A stretch of 64,000 bases of DNA from Misgurnus anguillicaudatus (GCF_027580225.2 NC_073356.2:2728001-2792000), one strand, 5' to 3'; counted from the stretch's first letter, positions 35,032 to 47,090 are shown. Numbers and translations are program-made. The notes: generated by a model not told the origin, from the letters alone.

Positions 35032-38000
35032 GTGTGTTGTGTGGTCAGCTGGGTTTGTTGTTGTTTTTGTTGTTGTTGTTGTTTACAGTGCATGGAGTAA
35101 TTGTTTGTTTGATGGGTTTCAAACAGTACTCGGGTGTGTGAGGGTGGATTTTGCAGTAATGATACTGATATAGTAGAGGGCCTGTGTTTATCTGACTTTA
35201 GTGGGTGGATAACCGTGGCAAACAAACACGCTCTGCAGCATTTACGCGCCAGCAGAGGCATCGGAGTGCGCGCGCGCACCGGCTCTTTTTTGGTACCTAT
35301 TACACAAGCATTCATTGTCATTACACCGATCATGTTTTTGAAAATGAGTATGGTCACTTTTGCAGTTCTGCTTTCTGTAGCTGCGTTGAAAACCGATGTG
35401 TTATCAATGCAAAGGTTGTGGGTTCGATTCCGAATAATAACACGTACAGAATACAATTTATAACTTGAATGCACAAGACGCTTTGGATACAAGAGGCTAT
35501 ACAATGCATGATGTTGTGCTTTATGCTTTGGCAAAACTTACATGTATTCATGAAATCGAGCTCTGTGTGTAACAGTTGCGCACTAGGGTGAGAGAGTTGC
35601 ACATAATTGCAAATCACAAAAGGTTTTTTTTATATATTGACCTAATTGCAGTCGTTATGAAGTTATACAGCCTGCCCTGAGGTGCCACATCAAACAAAGA
35701 GGGTCAAAAAAAAAAAAATAAAAATAAAAATAAAACACTACTAACATTTAACACATAATGAAATGTAACCAAGTTAAGAACTAAGATACAATATTATTTT
35801 TTATTTGATTTTATTTGATTGCTTTTTTTTAGAAAGACTGTTGTTTCTTTCATGACTTCATAGTGCACATGCATCTGCTTCATTTCTATTCAGAAATAGT
35901 AAAGTGCAATATTGCTAATCCTGTTCCAGCACCTGCTATGTACTGGGGACCTCGATATCTTCTCTGGTTTCATATGATGAGTTAAAGTACATGTTAGCGG
36001 CTGTGCGAACAAGGAAACGTTGATATAGGATGTGAAACTAAGGTGGGGGTAAATGATCCCAGTGCATGCAGCTCTACAGAGGGTCACGCTCATAGAATCT
36101 GAGGCTTTGGCAAGCTGCCTGGAATCTCAAACCATTGCCATTCGGCTTGGGGGAATGCCACTTGTTGACTTGTTTCATGGGGAGGGGCTGCACGTTCGGT
36201 GGCTTTACAGTATGACTTTTCCAGACAAAGGCAGAATAGATTTTTTGTCCCCCTGTTGTTTCCACTGCTTTATATTAAATTGAATTATCAATCTTTTGAC
36301 AGACTTGACTCTTTATACACAAGGCTGGGATGCCGATTTAAACTTAGAACATTAGAAACAAATGCCTAAAGATTTAACCATGCCTAATGTAGTGTATTAC
36401 ACAGACAAGCAGCAGATGTGTTTGATGTTGTTGTTTTTTTACCAGGGGTGTGCATATTGCCATACCCCAAATCTTGAGTGCATACAGTATGTAGTGCCCA
36501 TGTTTGGTATTCAAGTGTAAATAAAGTGTAGATTATTAAATCTGTGTGCAACCTGCTCCAAATTGAATGCATTCTGTTATTAGTTCAGTCAATTTAAATC
36601 CCTAACTATTGGCTAAACAATATCTCAATTAAATAATTTGATTGACACATGAATAATGACTCATATTTGATCAGATGTGGCAAGAACGCCATGGCCGTTT
36701 AAAAACAAAATGTGTTTTTATCATAAGAGACAGAAAAAGAAACTATTAAATTTAAACTTGTAAACTGAATTTTTTGATTTGTCACTTGAAAGTATGGCAT
36801 AACTTGATACTACTACAAATCTGACTTCATCTTTCAAACAATACAGCAGAACCTGACAGTTATCTTACATGATATGTTATTATTGTAATGTGAATAAATC
36901 ACTTAAATATTTGACTATATTTACTTGCCCTCAATGTCATGACCTTTAAAAGGTCATCATTTGATATGTGGAACACAGATGTAAAATAAAAAATAAATAA
37001 AAAGTTAAACAACTTTAAATACAAAAGCTAAAACTGGACAGAAAAACAAATCTGATAAAAAGTAAGTCCATATACGTTTTGTGCGCAGACTGCAAATTAT
37101 GTAATGAATAATTGACTACGGGCCATTGAATTAATAAAGCAATAAACCCCAAGAAGCAGTGGGTTACTTACCAGTGCATTTTATAACAGCTAAGGGGCAT
37201 TGTTAGGCACGACGTGAAGCGGAGTATCAAATGCACTGTAACACCACTGCTTTGCGGGGCTTATTGCTTTTATAAAACGGTTACTTCATATGCATAGCAG
37301 GATTTCATACAATAAAACACAAATAACACTAGTTCCTCAGAATCAAGTGTGGCTGAAACAGAGGGCAGTTCTCAACCAACACAGACACAGCATGATTAAA
37401 GACTGTGGTGTTTATTTTTATAAATCAACATTCATCTAAAATATACATTAACATTTATATCGTGCAACTGCTGAAGTGATAATCAAATATGCTTGGAAGA
37501 ATGCTTAACTCTTTCCCATTCAGCATTTAAAAAAAAAAATAATTTGCCAACCAGTTTTAGTTTAATGCCTTCCAGAAAAATGATCTTCTTTACATAAACA
37601 TAAAATATATCAAATGAAAGAACAGACCCACCGCATCCAAAAAAAAAAAAATGTTTTCTCCTACCTTCATTTGTTCTCTTATCACCTCTAAAATTTTCAG
37701 CTAAAAGCGGAGATAATTCCATTTTTGTGAAGAACTTTTGTAAGAGATCAGATTCAGAGCCTGATCAAAACTTACACAGTGTTTTATTGGTGAGTGAATG
37801 CGTCAGTGTTTAAGGGCCTGTTTACATGAGAACGCTTGAGGGTGAAAACGTAAAAATATTTGATTGGATGTGCCTTTCGTTTACACAGCGATGGTGTTTT
37901 GGGGGCTTAAAAACGCAAAAAAGAGTGAAACCACCCTCCAGAGTGGAAATCTTAAAACGATCTACCGTCGCGTTCTCGTCTAAAGAGTAAAAACGCAAAA

Positions 38001-40803
38001 GTTTGCTCACGGTGGCTTTCGTTGCATACGCGTTTACGTTACAGGCATGTGCCAGTTCAGGGAAATATCAGATTATTTCTATACGTCAGACCTTCAAGTT
38101 GCCATAGCAAGCTCTGAAAAATATACAAAAGTCTTTCCAGCAGTTGTACGAAATATTCACAGCTAGTATTGCTGATCAGAGAAGGCGCATTAATTACCTC
38201 AGTCAAAGTTTGATGCGCCAATTCGTCTGAGGCAAACCAGAAGGACGGGACCTGGGAGAACAAGGAAGAAGGTTGTACATAGTGACGGGGAAATGAAGCT
38301 TCGAATGAAGCACCGATACTTCTCTTACTGTTTCGAACCATGATTCGAAGCCTCAACGAGGGTGTCGAAAACAAACAGCGCCATCTTTTGGTTAATAAAA
38401 CATATAGCAGTTGCTTCTGGAAAAAGCTTCAACAAGCTGATGAAATTCAGATGAATATTAAGATTATGTGTACAAATAAAGCTTAGACAACATGTCTGTG
38501 AATGGTCAATATAATAAATGTATTTACTGATTAAAGTGTGGCAATAAATTCCAGGAGTTAATATTCATATGATTAAATACTGTATTGTACAGAATAATGT
38601 TCACAGGCATAATAACAGACGCGCACACAAGAATAAGTAAATACAATACTATATATACAGTATTATGTGGGACCAAAATGTGAATAAGGCAAATAACTCA
38701 TAAAAAACTTCTAGGGTTCGAACCTTCTGACACGCAAAGCGAAGCGCGCACGTGACTAAGCAGAAAGTGAAGCTTCGTTTGTCATTGGTCACGTGATTTC
38801 AACGTTAACAACACAAGCTTCGAATCAAAGCTTCATCTGGCACGCCCACTTTTGCTCGACACAAGCTCCGAAGCCTCGCTTCGAATGTAACATCACTAGT
38901 TGTACACAGGCACATGGACTTGGTGTTGTTGTGTGTCAGTGCTTCACATTGCCACCTAGCCGCCTGGAGTGCATACTACATCGAATATCACACACTTTGC
39001 GTCACCATATGCACGCAGATTTTCCCCTCAAAATGCTCGTTTAAATGCGGAATAAAAACGTCAGCGTTTTCTTTTCAGATTGTTTCCATGTAAACGTAGC
39101 CTAAAAAATATGGATTTGAGGTAGAATCTCCTCAGGGAACGTTTTCTGTTTATTGAAGGCTCAACAATATTTATTGACATTTACTGGATATCGCCATTAA
39201 TTGTGCAATTGTAGAAAAATTAAAAATATGATTAAAGACTGTGGTGTTTATTTTCATAAATGAGGACGCAGCAACAGTGGCGCAATGATACTTATGTAAT
39301 GCGGTCTGAACCGTGGGTTTACCGGGGTATTAAGTTAGAATGCGTTTCAACCAATCAGAATGAAGAGCAAGAACTGCCCGTTTTAAAATTACTGATAATA
39401 ATCCTCACCCTTGCCTAAAAATAGCTGTAAATCTTTTATTTTGTGTATTACTGATATGAGACTTAAAATATAGCACACATTTTATATGGAGTTATGTTAC
39501 TTTTTTTAAAAGTTTTTTTCTCTGTGAACTATTGCTGTTTAGCGAGAGCTATATTGGTTCTTTTCTGCTTTTATGTTGCATTGAAATAACAGCCTGTGGG
39601 TTTTAAAGGAGAGTTAATGATAGAATTTAATGTGAACTATTTCTTTGAAGTAAAACCACAAGCATCACAAATTGAATGGTTAAAATGATTGAGATTGTTT
39701 TCAACAAGGTTTCCACCCTGCCGTCGCCTTTGCCAAATCTCACACTGTTGATTGTGCCAATGTTGCTGTGTTGTGCTGGTTGGGGTGAGACCGTTTTAAA
39801 AATGTGCCACAGAAAAATGTTCAGAGAACAGCCAACTAACCTGGTTTATTTATTATATATTTCTGCATATTAGTAATAAACTGCACACACTTTCATTGAA
39901 ACAACCCCACACACGTCTTTAAATCGCACTGCAAGCGTTTACTTTTTGAACATGAACAAGACAGTTGTGCCTAAAGTACTCCATCTATTTTAACTTCATT
40001 ATAGTCAGTGTCATCACAGATGTTCAATGCCCTGGGTGATAAGCGTTTATGGTGTTACGTTAAGATAATGATCTGGATTTTGTGTGGCTCATTGTTAGAT
40101 CAGTCTCTCTGCGTTGTGACGTGTGTCATCTTGGCCTCTGTTTGCCCTCTCTGTAGTGTGCCATGTTTAGCGTGGTGCAGCTTTAGTCACAGTGTAATGA
40201 AAAGACTACAGCTGCCATGTAGATGAGAAAAAGCTGCTCGTCTTTGCAACCTGCTCATCTTTGGTCACGGATGATGGTTTTTTGCGTGCTGAAATGACAG
40301 GGCGAGGGTGGTTTATTTTTCTTTAATTGTCAGCGATACAAATAGGCCTGCTGATCAACGAATAGGATTTCTTGATTCAAAGCATTGCTCTGGTGTTTAT
40401 ATTGACCAAAGTGCTAACAGATTAAATGCACTGTAAGGCTTAATGATTGCAAGCTAATTAGCTTTACAGTAAGAGTTTCTGTCATTAAAGTCCCCTGCGA
40501 GGTAAACAAGGCTTTATTCATGGGAGCTTCATAAAGAAGAGATTGTTTACAGTATATATATTTTCCTCAGCAGAGCACCTGTAACGGTGGCCAGCGGGAC
40601 GGACACACGGCGGGTCAGAATGGAGGAGTACAGAGGGGAGAGACGCCCTGCTTCAGCCCAGAGAGCGCAGATGAGTCACGGGTGCTGGAGCACAAGAGGA
40701 CGGGTCGAGCGGTTGAGCAAGAGAAGGAAACCACTCGCTCGGTTTCTCTACTGGAGCAGAAGCGAAAGGTGGTCTCATCCAGCATCGACGTACCACAGGC
40801 CAG
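34786..40803 (+). CDS. znf704: ZNF704-like C2H2 zinc-finger protein, first two coding exons (3' part beyond window)
   Basis: Member of the ZNF704/ZNF395/SLC2A4RG (HDBP/GLUT4-enhancer-factor) family of nuclear DNA-binding proteins. Coding exon 1 is 34786-35031 (82 codons) and exon 2 is 40571-40803, joined in phase 0. The N-terminus RRVVKRSVIGTRVYAP resembles the conserved basic start of ZNF395 (RRLGKRSLLGARVLGP). Residues about 40-76 look like the small Tudor-like N-terminal fold of the family. Exon 2 ends with SVSLLEQKRKVVSSSIDVP, almost the human ZNF704 string, which with linkage to pag1 favours znf704 over znf395. The C2H2 finger and the C-terminal CR domain are not in the window; intron 2 runs off the right edge. 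Confidence 0.85.
35398..35500 (+). repeat. DANA-like tRNA-derived SINE relic
   Basis: GTTATCAATGCAAAGGTTGT then box B GGTTCGATTCC at 35421-35431, followed by AACTTGAATGCAC and CGCTTTGGATAC, the 3' landmarks of the cyprinid DANA/HE1 type SINE. Diverged and partly deleted. Confidence 0.65.
37814..39104. mobile_element. Older inverted-terminal element hosting the 38280 hAT
   Basis: Left end GGGCCTGTTTACATGAGAAC near 37815; right end ...CCATGTAAACGTAGCC to about 39102. Both ends carry GAAAACG/CGTTTTC words. Possible TAA target duplication. Without the nested hAT it is about 0.67 kb. Confidence 0.65.
38280..38898. mobile_element. Non-autonomous hAT element with perfect 8-bp TSD
   Basis: Ends TAGTGACGGGGAAATGAAGC and ...CGAATGTAACATCACTA, 619 bp, flanked by GTTGTACA at 38272-38279 and 38899-38906. 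GAAGCTTCGA-like words repeat at both ends. Inserted inside an older element (37814-39104). Confidence 0.88.
40571..40803 (+). CDS. znf704: znf704 coding exon 2
   Basis: Acceptor ttttcctcag ends at 40570 (an alternative AG would start the exon at 40574, dropping one Gln); donor GTAAGA at 40804. Frame runs from QSTCNGGQRDGH to VVSSSIDVPQA plus two bases. The last 25 residues (EKETTRSVSLLEQKRK then VVSSSIDVP) match the conserved ZNF704 motif; the first 50 are low-complexity and divergent. Confidence 0.85.
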
Positions 40804-41246
40804 GTAAGACTGATCAGCGCCCCCTACAGGTGGTAATGAGAACTGTTTGACTTATTGTAAGACTCGTTTTTGAGAATTAATTTTAGATAAAGCATTTCAA
40901 CTTGGTATTGAAAGTCTCCATAAATGCAATGAATTCACATTCAAAGCTGAAATGATTTAATCTAAATAAATTGCACATCACAGATCTTGTTAACACCTGG
41001 TGTTAAGATGCGTTTTAGATTGATCGGATCACAAGTAGACAAGAGAGACACACGTTTTTTCACCCCTGGTGTTTTTTGTCCACTTTCGACCGCTTCACTT
41101 TCGCGGGTCTGTGGGCGGGTCCCTCTGCTTTCGTTTGAACACAATCAGAAAAAATATTTAAGTTGACGTGCACTAATATAATGTCAAAGTATCACTGCTT
41201 GGTTATTAGTAAACATGCTGAACAGTGTTTTGTATGTACATACATA

Positions 41247-42454
41247 CACTCACCTAAAGGATTATTAGGAACACCTGTTCAATTTCTCATGAATGCAATT
41301 ATCTAATCAACCAATCACATGGCAGTTGCTTCAATGCATTTAGGGGTGTGGTCCTGATCAAGACAATCTCCTGAACTCCAAACTGAATGTCAGAATGGGA
41401 CAGAAAGGTGATTTAAGCAATTTTGAGCGGGGCATGGTTGTTGGTGCCAGAACGGGGCAATCTGAGTATTTCACACTCTGCTCAGTTACTGGGATTTTCA
41501 TGCACAACCATTTCTAGGGTTTACAAAGAATGGTGTGAAAAGGGAAAAAAATCCAGTATGCGGCAGTCATGTGGGCGAAAATACCTTGTTGATGCTAGAG
41601 ATCAGAGAAGAAGCCGACTGATTCAAGCTGATAGAAGAGCAACTTTGACTGAAATAACTACTCGTTACAACCGAGGTATGCAGCAAAGCATTTGTGAAGC
41701 CACAACACGCACAACCTTGAGACGGATGGACTACAACAGCAGAAGACCCCACCAGGTACCACTCAACTCCACTACAAATAGGAAAAAGAGGCTACAATTT
41801 ACACAAGCTAACCAAAATTAGACAGTTGAAGACTGGAAAAATGTTGCCTGTTCTGATGAGTCTCGATTTCTGTTGAGACATTCAGATGGTAGAGGCAGAA
41901 TTTTGTGTAAACAAAATGAGTACATGGATCCATCATGCCTTGTTACCACTGTGCAGCCTGATGGTGGTGGTGTAATGGTGTGGGGGATGTTTTCTTGGCA
42001 CACTTTAGGCCCCTTAGTGCCAGTTGCGCATCATTTAAATGCCACGGCCTACCTGAGCATTATTTCTGAGCATGTCCATCCACCATTTACTCATCCTCTG
42101 ATGGCTACTTCCAGCAGGATAATGCACCATGTCACAAAACTCAAATAATTTTACATTTGTTTCTTGAACATGACAATGAGATCACTGTTCTAAAATGGCC
42201 CCCACAGTCACCAGATCTCAACCCAATAGAGCATCTTTGGGATGTGGTGAACGGGAGCTTCGTGCCCTGGATGTGCATCCCACAAATCTCCATCAATTGC
42301 AAGATGCTATCCTATCAATATGTGCCAACATTTCTAAAGAATGCTTTCAGCACCTTGATGAATAAATGCCACGTAGAATTAAGGCAGTTCTGAAGGCAAA
42401 AGGGGGTCACACACAGTATTAGTATGGTGTTCCTAATAATCCTTTAGGTGAGTG
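41247..42454 (+). mobile_element. Tc1/mariner DD36E element with TA target duplication
   Basis: Inverted ends CACTCACCTAAAGGATTA (left) and its complement (right, ending 42454), flanked by TA at 41245-41246 and 42455-42456; 1,208 bp. The internal ORF is a Tc1-type transposase read on the + strand. Between the second catalytic Asp (QQDN at about 42114-42123) and the Glu of NPIEHLW I count 36 residues, the DD36E signature (family known as Incomer). The insertion lies inside a copy of a MITE family whose uninterrupted relative is at 46212-46938. Confidence 0.88.
41395..42395 (+). pseudogene. Broken DD36E transposase
   Basis: Starts MGQKGDLSNFERGMVVGART, shifts frame near 41455 into an HTH region (SAQLLGFSCTTISRVYKEW, then a second HTH with TLTEITTRYN), has an in-frame stop at about 41819-41821, continues with ACSDESRFLLRHSDG and VMVWGMFSWH, shifts again to QQDNAPCHKTQ and PPQSPDLNPIEHLWD, and shifts once more at 42247. 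First Asp (SDES), second Asp and Glu codons are all still present, but the breaks rule out a working protein. Confidence 0.88.
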
Positions 42455-42636
42455 TATATCTGAAGGAGCTTTTTCTGATATTTCAGAGCAGTTGATGAAA
42501 TAAGCTCACACAACTTTCACACGCTTGCAAAATGAAAGAAGCGGAGAGCAGTCGCTTCAGTTTTACCCACGAAACCTAAAGACCACACTGTGGGTTTCAC
42601 CCTAGATGTCAGGTCTGATGTTAAAACATTGTGCTC

Positions 42637-43200
42637 GGTACATATGGATTTAGTAGATATTTTTTATCATGATCATTGTATTTCCTGATTTTGCTCACAA
42701 CTTTTATTTCATAGTGGACTTTTTTTAAGATGTAAAATAAACCTTCAGTGTCCCCAGAGTAAATATGTCAAGTTTTATATCAAAATACCATATAGATAAT
42801 TGATTATAGCATGTTAAAATTGCCACTTTGTATGTGCAAACGTTGGGTGTGCTAAATGCAAATGAGCTGATGAAATGCAAACACTGATCGCCATAATAGT
42901 GGTTTGTTGAAAATAAAAACTCAATTGTGCTGTCAATTAGTTTCTCTCGCTCTCTCTGCACTAAATGGCAGTGCTCTGGTTGGATAGTGCAGATTAAGGG
43001 GAGGTATTATTATAATAAGATCCCCTTCTGACATCACAAATTTCAATGACCTATGTTTTCACATGTTTATAGAGAATGGTTCACCAAAACTAAGTTATTG
43101 GGTTGATCTTTTTCACATTTTCTAGGTTTATAGAAGCACTGGAGACCCAATTATAGCACTGGAAAATGTCAGATTTTCATAATATTCCCCTTTAAATATT
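42637..43200. repeat. Inverted relative of the 7934-8725 repeat
   Basis: Stretch GAGAATGGTTCACCAAAACT, AACTAAGTTATTGGGTTGA and CACTGGAGACCCAATTATAG are the complements of 7980-8060, followed by CTCTCTCTGCACTAAATGGC versus GCCATTTAGTGCAGAGAG at 8172. Same family, opposite orientation. Confidence 0.65.
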
Positions 43201-44411
43201 TTTATGGCAGATTTCTATTGTTTCTAACTGAACCATTTTAGCATCAACACAAACAGTTTTGGTACATTTACTATAATAGCATCATGTTGGATAGATTACA
43301 ATGTTTTCCCATGAATATTATAATCAAGCACATGAAATGCACCGAGTACCATAGTATTATCACAGTACATGATGTTGTTCTTATGAGATGTATAACATAG
43401 CAAGACTGTTATTGTATATCAACACAGGCATTTTTGTGGTTTTGCACCTTACAGCATTTGCTCTTTGAAGTTTTCTCTCTTATGTTAAAAGCATACTTAA
43501 AGTGCTATTTTTCCTTTTTGTCACATGTAATTGGTACGTGCCAATTTATGTTAGCCTGAAGCTTAACTTGGGTTCAGCCAGACCTTCTCATCTTTATAGG
43601 CCAGAAATCGATTTATAGCTCAATGTGAAGATATAAAACAGCCTCCATCTGATGCCTCTATTAGTATACTCAGACTGAATATTTATTTCTTGATGATTTA
43701 TTGATCAGTTTATTATTTATCCATTCAGTAAAACAACTCATTCAAAGAAGTTTAATTGATGGTTGTATATAATTTGTTTTTAATTGTCTGTGTGTTTTTG
43801 TTTTGACTATTGATATCGGCAGTTGTTATATTGATTCCTTCAGTAGTGCTCTCTCTCGGTGAAGATCATTATTTATAACGCTCATAGGAAACGTATTAAT
43901 CCTCCATGTACAACAAATGATGTAGTTAGTCTTGCAAGCCCTACACCCTAAAAGACTGCACTGTCCAATACAAACAGCTTTATGAATAAACATTGAAGCC
44001 GAGCGATTCATCATCTCACAGATCTCTTATAGATTTGTGTGTTTAAGTCGATTCAGTCTCAGTGCATTTTTTGAGTCTGTGTTTGCTCAAATATTTTGTT
44101 TTCTGTGTTTCTTTTGGATGACTCAAATCTCAAACCACGTGCACATTTTAAGCTCTGAGGCATATTAGGCACGGAGCAGCGTAATGTTTCAATTTTCCAA
44201 AATAATTACAGTGTCTTGCTTTTGGCAGGGATGGTCAGCATAGACACACAGCGAAGCTTTGGTTTCTTTTGTATTTTTCTTCAGAAAAATTTAACTCCAG
44301 GGTAGTTTTGCGGTAGGATGGGTCACAGTGGTTGATTGATGATAGCTTGGCATCTAGCTACTGACTAGTCCAGTAGTGATGTTTAATGTTCAATGTTCAA
44401 CATCTATAATG
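43201..44411. other. Unrecognised intron sequence
   Basis: AT-rich; no exon, known repeat or tandem array supported. Confidence 0.45.
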
Positions 44412-45730
44412 TTAAAGGTGCAATTTGTAAGATATTTGCAGTAAAATCTCCAAAAAACACTAGGCCAGTGTTATATATTTTGTCCAGCTGATTACTATCA
44501 ATATCTGTAATGTTTTCTACTACTTGTAAATCGTGAGAAAATTTCCATTCAAAACATTGACACGGGGCAGTGCAGTCTCCTGTCAATGACGTTAATATCC
44601 ATGTGACCCTTTGTCACCGCCTTTACTGACGTAAACCACATGAGAACACTGGTCGAGCTCGAAAAATAAAATGACGGCCAAGGAAGCGGCTGGAGCACAA
44701 ATTTAGTGAAAATAAACGTATATTTTCACTTTTTAAGCATTTTAATTTCATTTCTAGCGAGAAATTAGTATTGTAGTTTTCAAATATGTGATTAGTTATC
44801 ACAAAGGCGCTCTCTGTTCATATTTCAAACACGCTGCCTTTGAAGTGCGTCAGAGAGCCTTTCTCTGAGCGGCCTTCAGGCCTCCGAGTCCGAAGTCATG
44901 TCCTCATGAGGCAGCGAGGCCACAAGTCCTCACAGTCCTCACAGTCTTGAGGTTTCGGACGCAGCCAGTGTTGTGGACAAATGCGGAACTATGCGCTTGC
45001 TTATGGACTTATGGATATCTCTGTACCGTCTGCCGCTGGTTGTGTCAGCTCCTGTAAGCGTACGGGCCAACCAAACGACCCAAGAAAAGTTTGGAACAAA
45101 ACGAGGGAGGATCAATTTGGTGTTGCATTATCTGGATAGAGAGAGCTTCACGACAACATTTAACTAGACCGAGATTCTGATCCTGCTTGTGTTTTACGCG
45201 ATGGGTGAGTTGTTTTGATTCGTAACCCTTCAAAAAACGTATGCTATTATATTGATCACAACATTAGTGTGTAGACTGTAATCAGCGCGTCTTCCCGCGG
45301 ACGATATGCACATCAAAGGTATTGTACAGCAATATAAATGGTCATTTTAAGACACTTCACAATAAGATTTGTACTGTCAATACATTATGTGAAAAATCAT
45401 TGTAGATTGTAAGTTGAAAACTTAATTCTGAGCTGTGTTTACCATCGAATTTGGACTAATACTGTAATATCAATATGACTAACAATTTCGTTTTGAACAT
45501 CACATATAAACTTACATAATGAAATAAACGATGTCATCAAACGCAACATTTATAAGACTTGATTACCTTATCCATCAACGTGATTTCTCGTTCTCGTTTG
45601 ATTCATGGCTAAAGTTAAAGACTACAAATCCCACAATTCCATGCTGCTTCAGAGCGTCAGTAAACAACATCATTGTTTTTGTTTGATCTGGCGCCATCTT
45701 TCGGCACATAAATACAAATTGTATCTTTAA
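44412..45730. mobile_element. Composite element, ends TTAAAGGTGCAATTTGTA
   Basis: Left TTAAAGGTGCAATTTGTAAG at 44412, right ...TACAAATTGTATCTTTAA ending 45730. A fragment of another family lies inside at about 44680-44966. No coding capacity recognised. Confidence 0.55.
44680..44966. repeat. Truncated, inverted copy of the 62366-62828 element
   Basis: ATGACGGCCAAGGAAGCGGC at 44671 onward is the complement of the 62640 region, and the segment runs to TTTCGGACGCAGCC, the family terminus. The other terminus is missing. Confidence 0.7.
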
Positions 45731-46029
45731 TGTATGTATTTTGATGTTTTTGGCACTGATGCTCTAGTTCTGAAGTTTTTTAGACAGTTTGTGGAGACAG
45801 CCTGATGTATTGGAAATGTATACAATTTACAAAGTATGATTTGTGCGATATGGAAATTCTTAGAAATAAAAACGTAATGAAGGCCCACCCCTAAACCCAA
45901 TGCCCAAGGAGAAAGCAGATCATACTAATAGGGTACAAATGAGATCATTTAAATTAGCCACCTGGTAAAACTTAATTATGAATTGCTGTGAGATCGTGAT
46001 GGGTAAAACTCCCTTGCCACCACTACAAC

Positions 46030-47090
46030 AGAAACATGTTCAAGGCCCACGTTTTTTTACACATAAGCGCATATATCCACACAGTCGATCACACAGCCTT
46101 GCAAAGCATACTTAATTTGACTCGTACACGTGCCTTTGACACATGCAGAAATTGCAATACCTCTTCTGGCCTACTGGCTTCATACTCCTGTACGTGCATG
46201 CACGACTTTGAGGCTGTTTACACTGCATTAACATGCATTTTCGTCGATTGGATCACAAGTGGACGACGTTAATGCCAGGTGTAAACGGTGTTCAAAACGC
46301 TCGTCCACTTTCGACCACTTTCAACCACATCCAGAGGTAGTCGAAACCACTTTCGATCGGATCGCTTTGGAGTTGGGGAACGCACATGTGGTTGAAATGT
46401 GTTCGAACAGCCACATGCGACCGCCTTCTCTCTGCCCATTTATCTAATCTGAGGTATTAAACACAAGTTTTACGTCTTTTTTTTGACTTCTGACGTGAAC
46501 ATTCGGTGAACAGCGCTATTTTTAGCCTTTCATTGATAAAACTAAAGCGGCTGATCTCCATAGTTTCGTTTTGAAAGCGTGTGAAAGTTGCGCGATCCTA
46601 TTTCATCAATTGCGCTGAAAATTCAGAGAAAGCTCTAACATATACATGTACAAAACACTGTGCAGCATGTTTACTTAAACACAAGCAGCGGACTCCGACA
46701 TAATATTAGTTTGCGTCCATATAAACTCATAATTACTCCCGTTTGGGATTGAATGACAGCGGAGAGACTCGCCCACCGTCTCACAGACCACCTCCTCACA
46801 GTATTCAGGACATAAGCGGTCGAAAGAGGACAAAAGAGACGGATTTAAATACCAGGTGTAAACGTAATGTGTCTCTCTCGTCCACTTGTGATCCGACCAA
46901 TGAAAACACATCTTAATACCAAGTGTAAACAGCCCCTTGTATGTACAAAGTATTACAAAATTCCAGCGGTGCGTGTATAGTATGCGCACACTATTCTGAT
47001 GACAAAATTTGCTTCACTTTGTGCTGTACGCTGGCTCTCACGTATGCGTATAAAGTGAAGTATTTCCATGCCTTTAGGTGGATGCGTTTC
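46030..47090. repeat. Copy B of the 11113-11385 element, split by insertion
   Basis: Left part 46050-46210 has CACAGCCTTGCAAAGCATA; right part 46940-47090 has CCAGCGGTGCGTGTA and CTATTCTGATGACAAAATT. In copy A these are contiguous. Confidence 0.65.
46212..46938. mobile_element. 727-bp element, ends GCTGTTTACAC, inside an older repeat
   Basis: Left GCTGTTTACACTGCATTAAC, right ...ACCAAGTGTAAACAGCCCC. GGATCACAAGTGGAC and complement near the ends. It splits a copy of the 11113-11385 family and is the relative of the interrupted copy at about 40988-42545. Confidence 0.75.

Larger units (their letters stand above)
37117..39392. repeat. Composite repeat split by insertion
   Basis: A 35-bp sequence starting ATGATTAAAGACTGTGGTG occurs at 37391-37425 and again, one base different, at 39228-39262, with the element above between the copies. 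The outer parts look like the two halves of one cyprinid repeat. How the 35-bp direct repeat arose is not clear. Confidence 0.5.
35032..40570 (+). other. znf704: znf704 intron 1
   Basis: Begins with a (GTT)n run at about 35048-35085. Contains a DANA-like SINE relic (35398-35500), a composite repeat block 37117-39392 with a perfect-TSD hAT inside, and a single-copy-looking block just before exon 2 (40230-40560). Stretches 35520-37080 and 39400-40220 hold nothing I recognise. Confidence 0.65.
40988..42545. repeat. Copy of the GCTGTTTACAC family, interrupted by the Tc1 element
   Basis: 41000-41244 and 42457-42545 align, reverse-complemented, with 46560-46930 (AAACATGCTG, CAGTGTTTTGTA, TTGATGAAATA, CAACTTTCACACGCTT). 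The Tc1 sits exactly at the TA where the other copy is continuous. Confidence 0.75.

Noticed and set aside
34920..35534. 204-codon minus-strand frame, the longest in the window
   Set aside because: It is antisense to znf704 exon 1 and extends through a (GTT)n run and a SINE relic; Gln-rich text comes from the GTT repeat. No protein-like domain.
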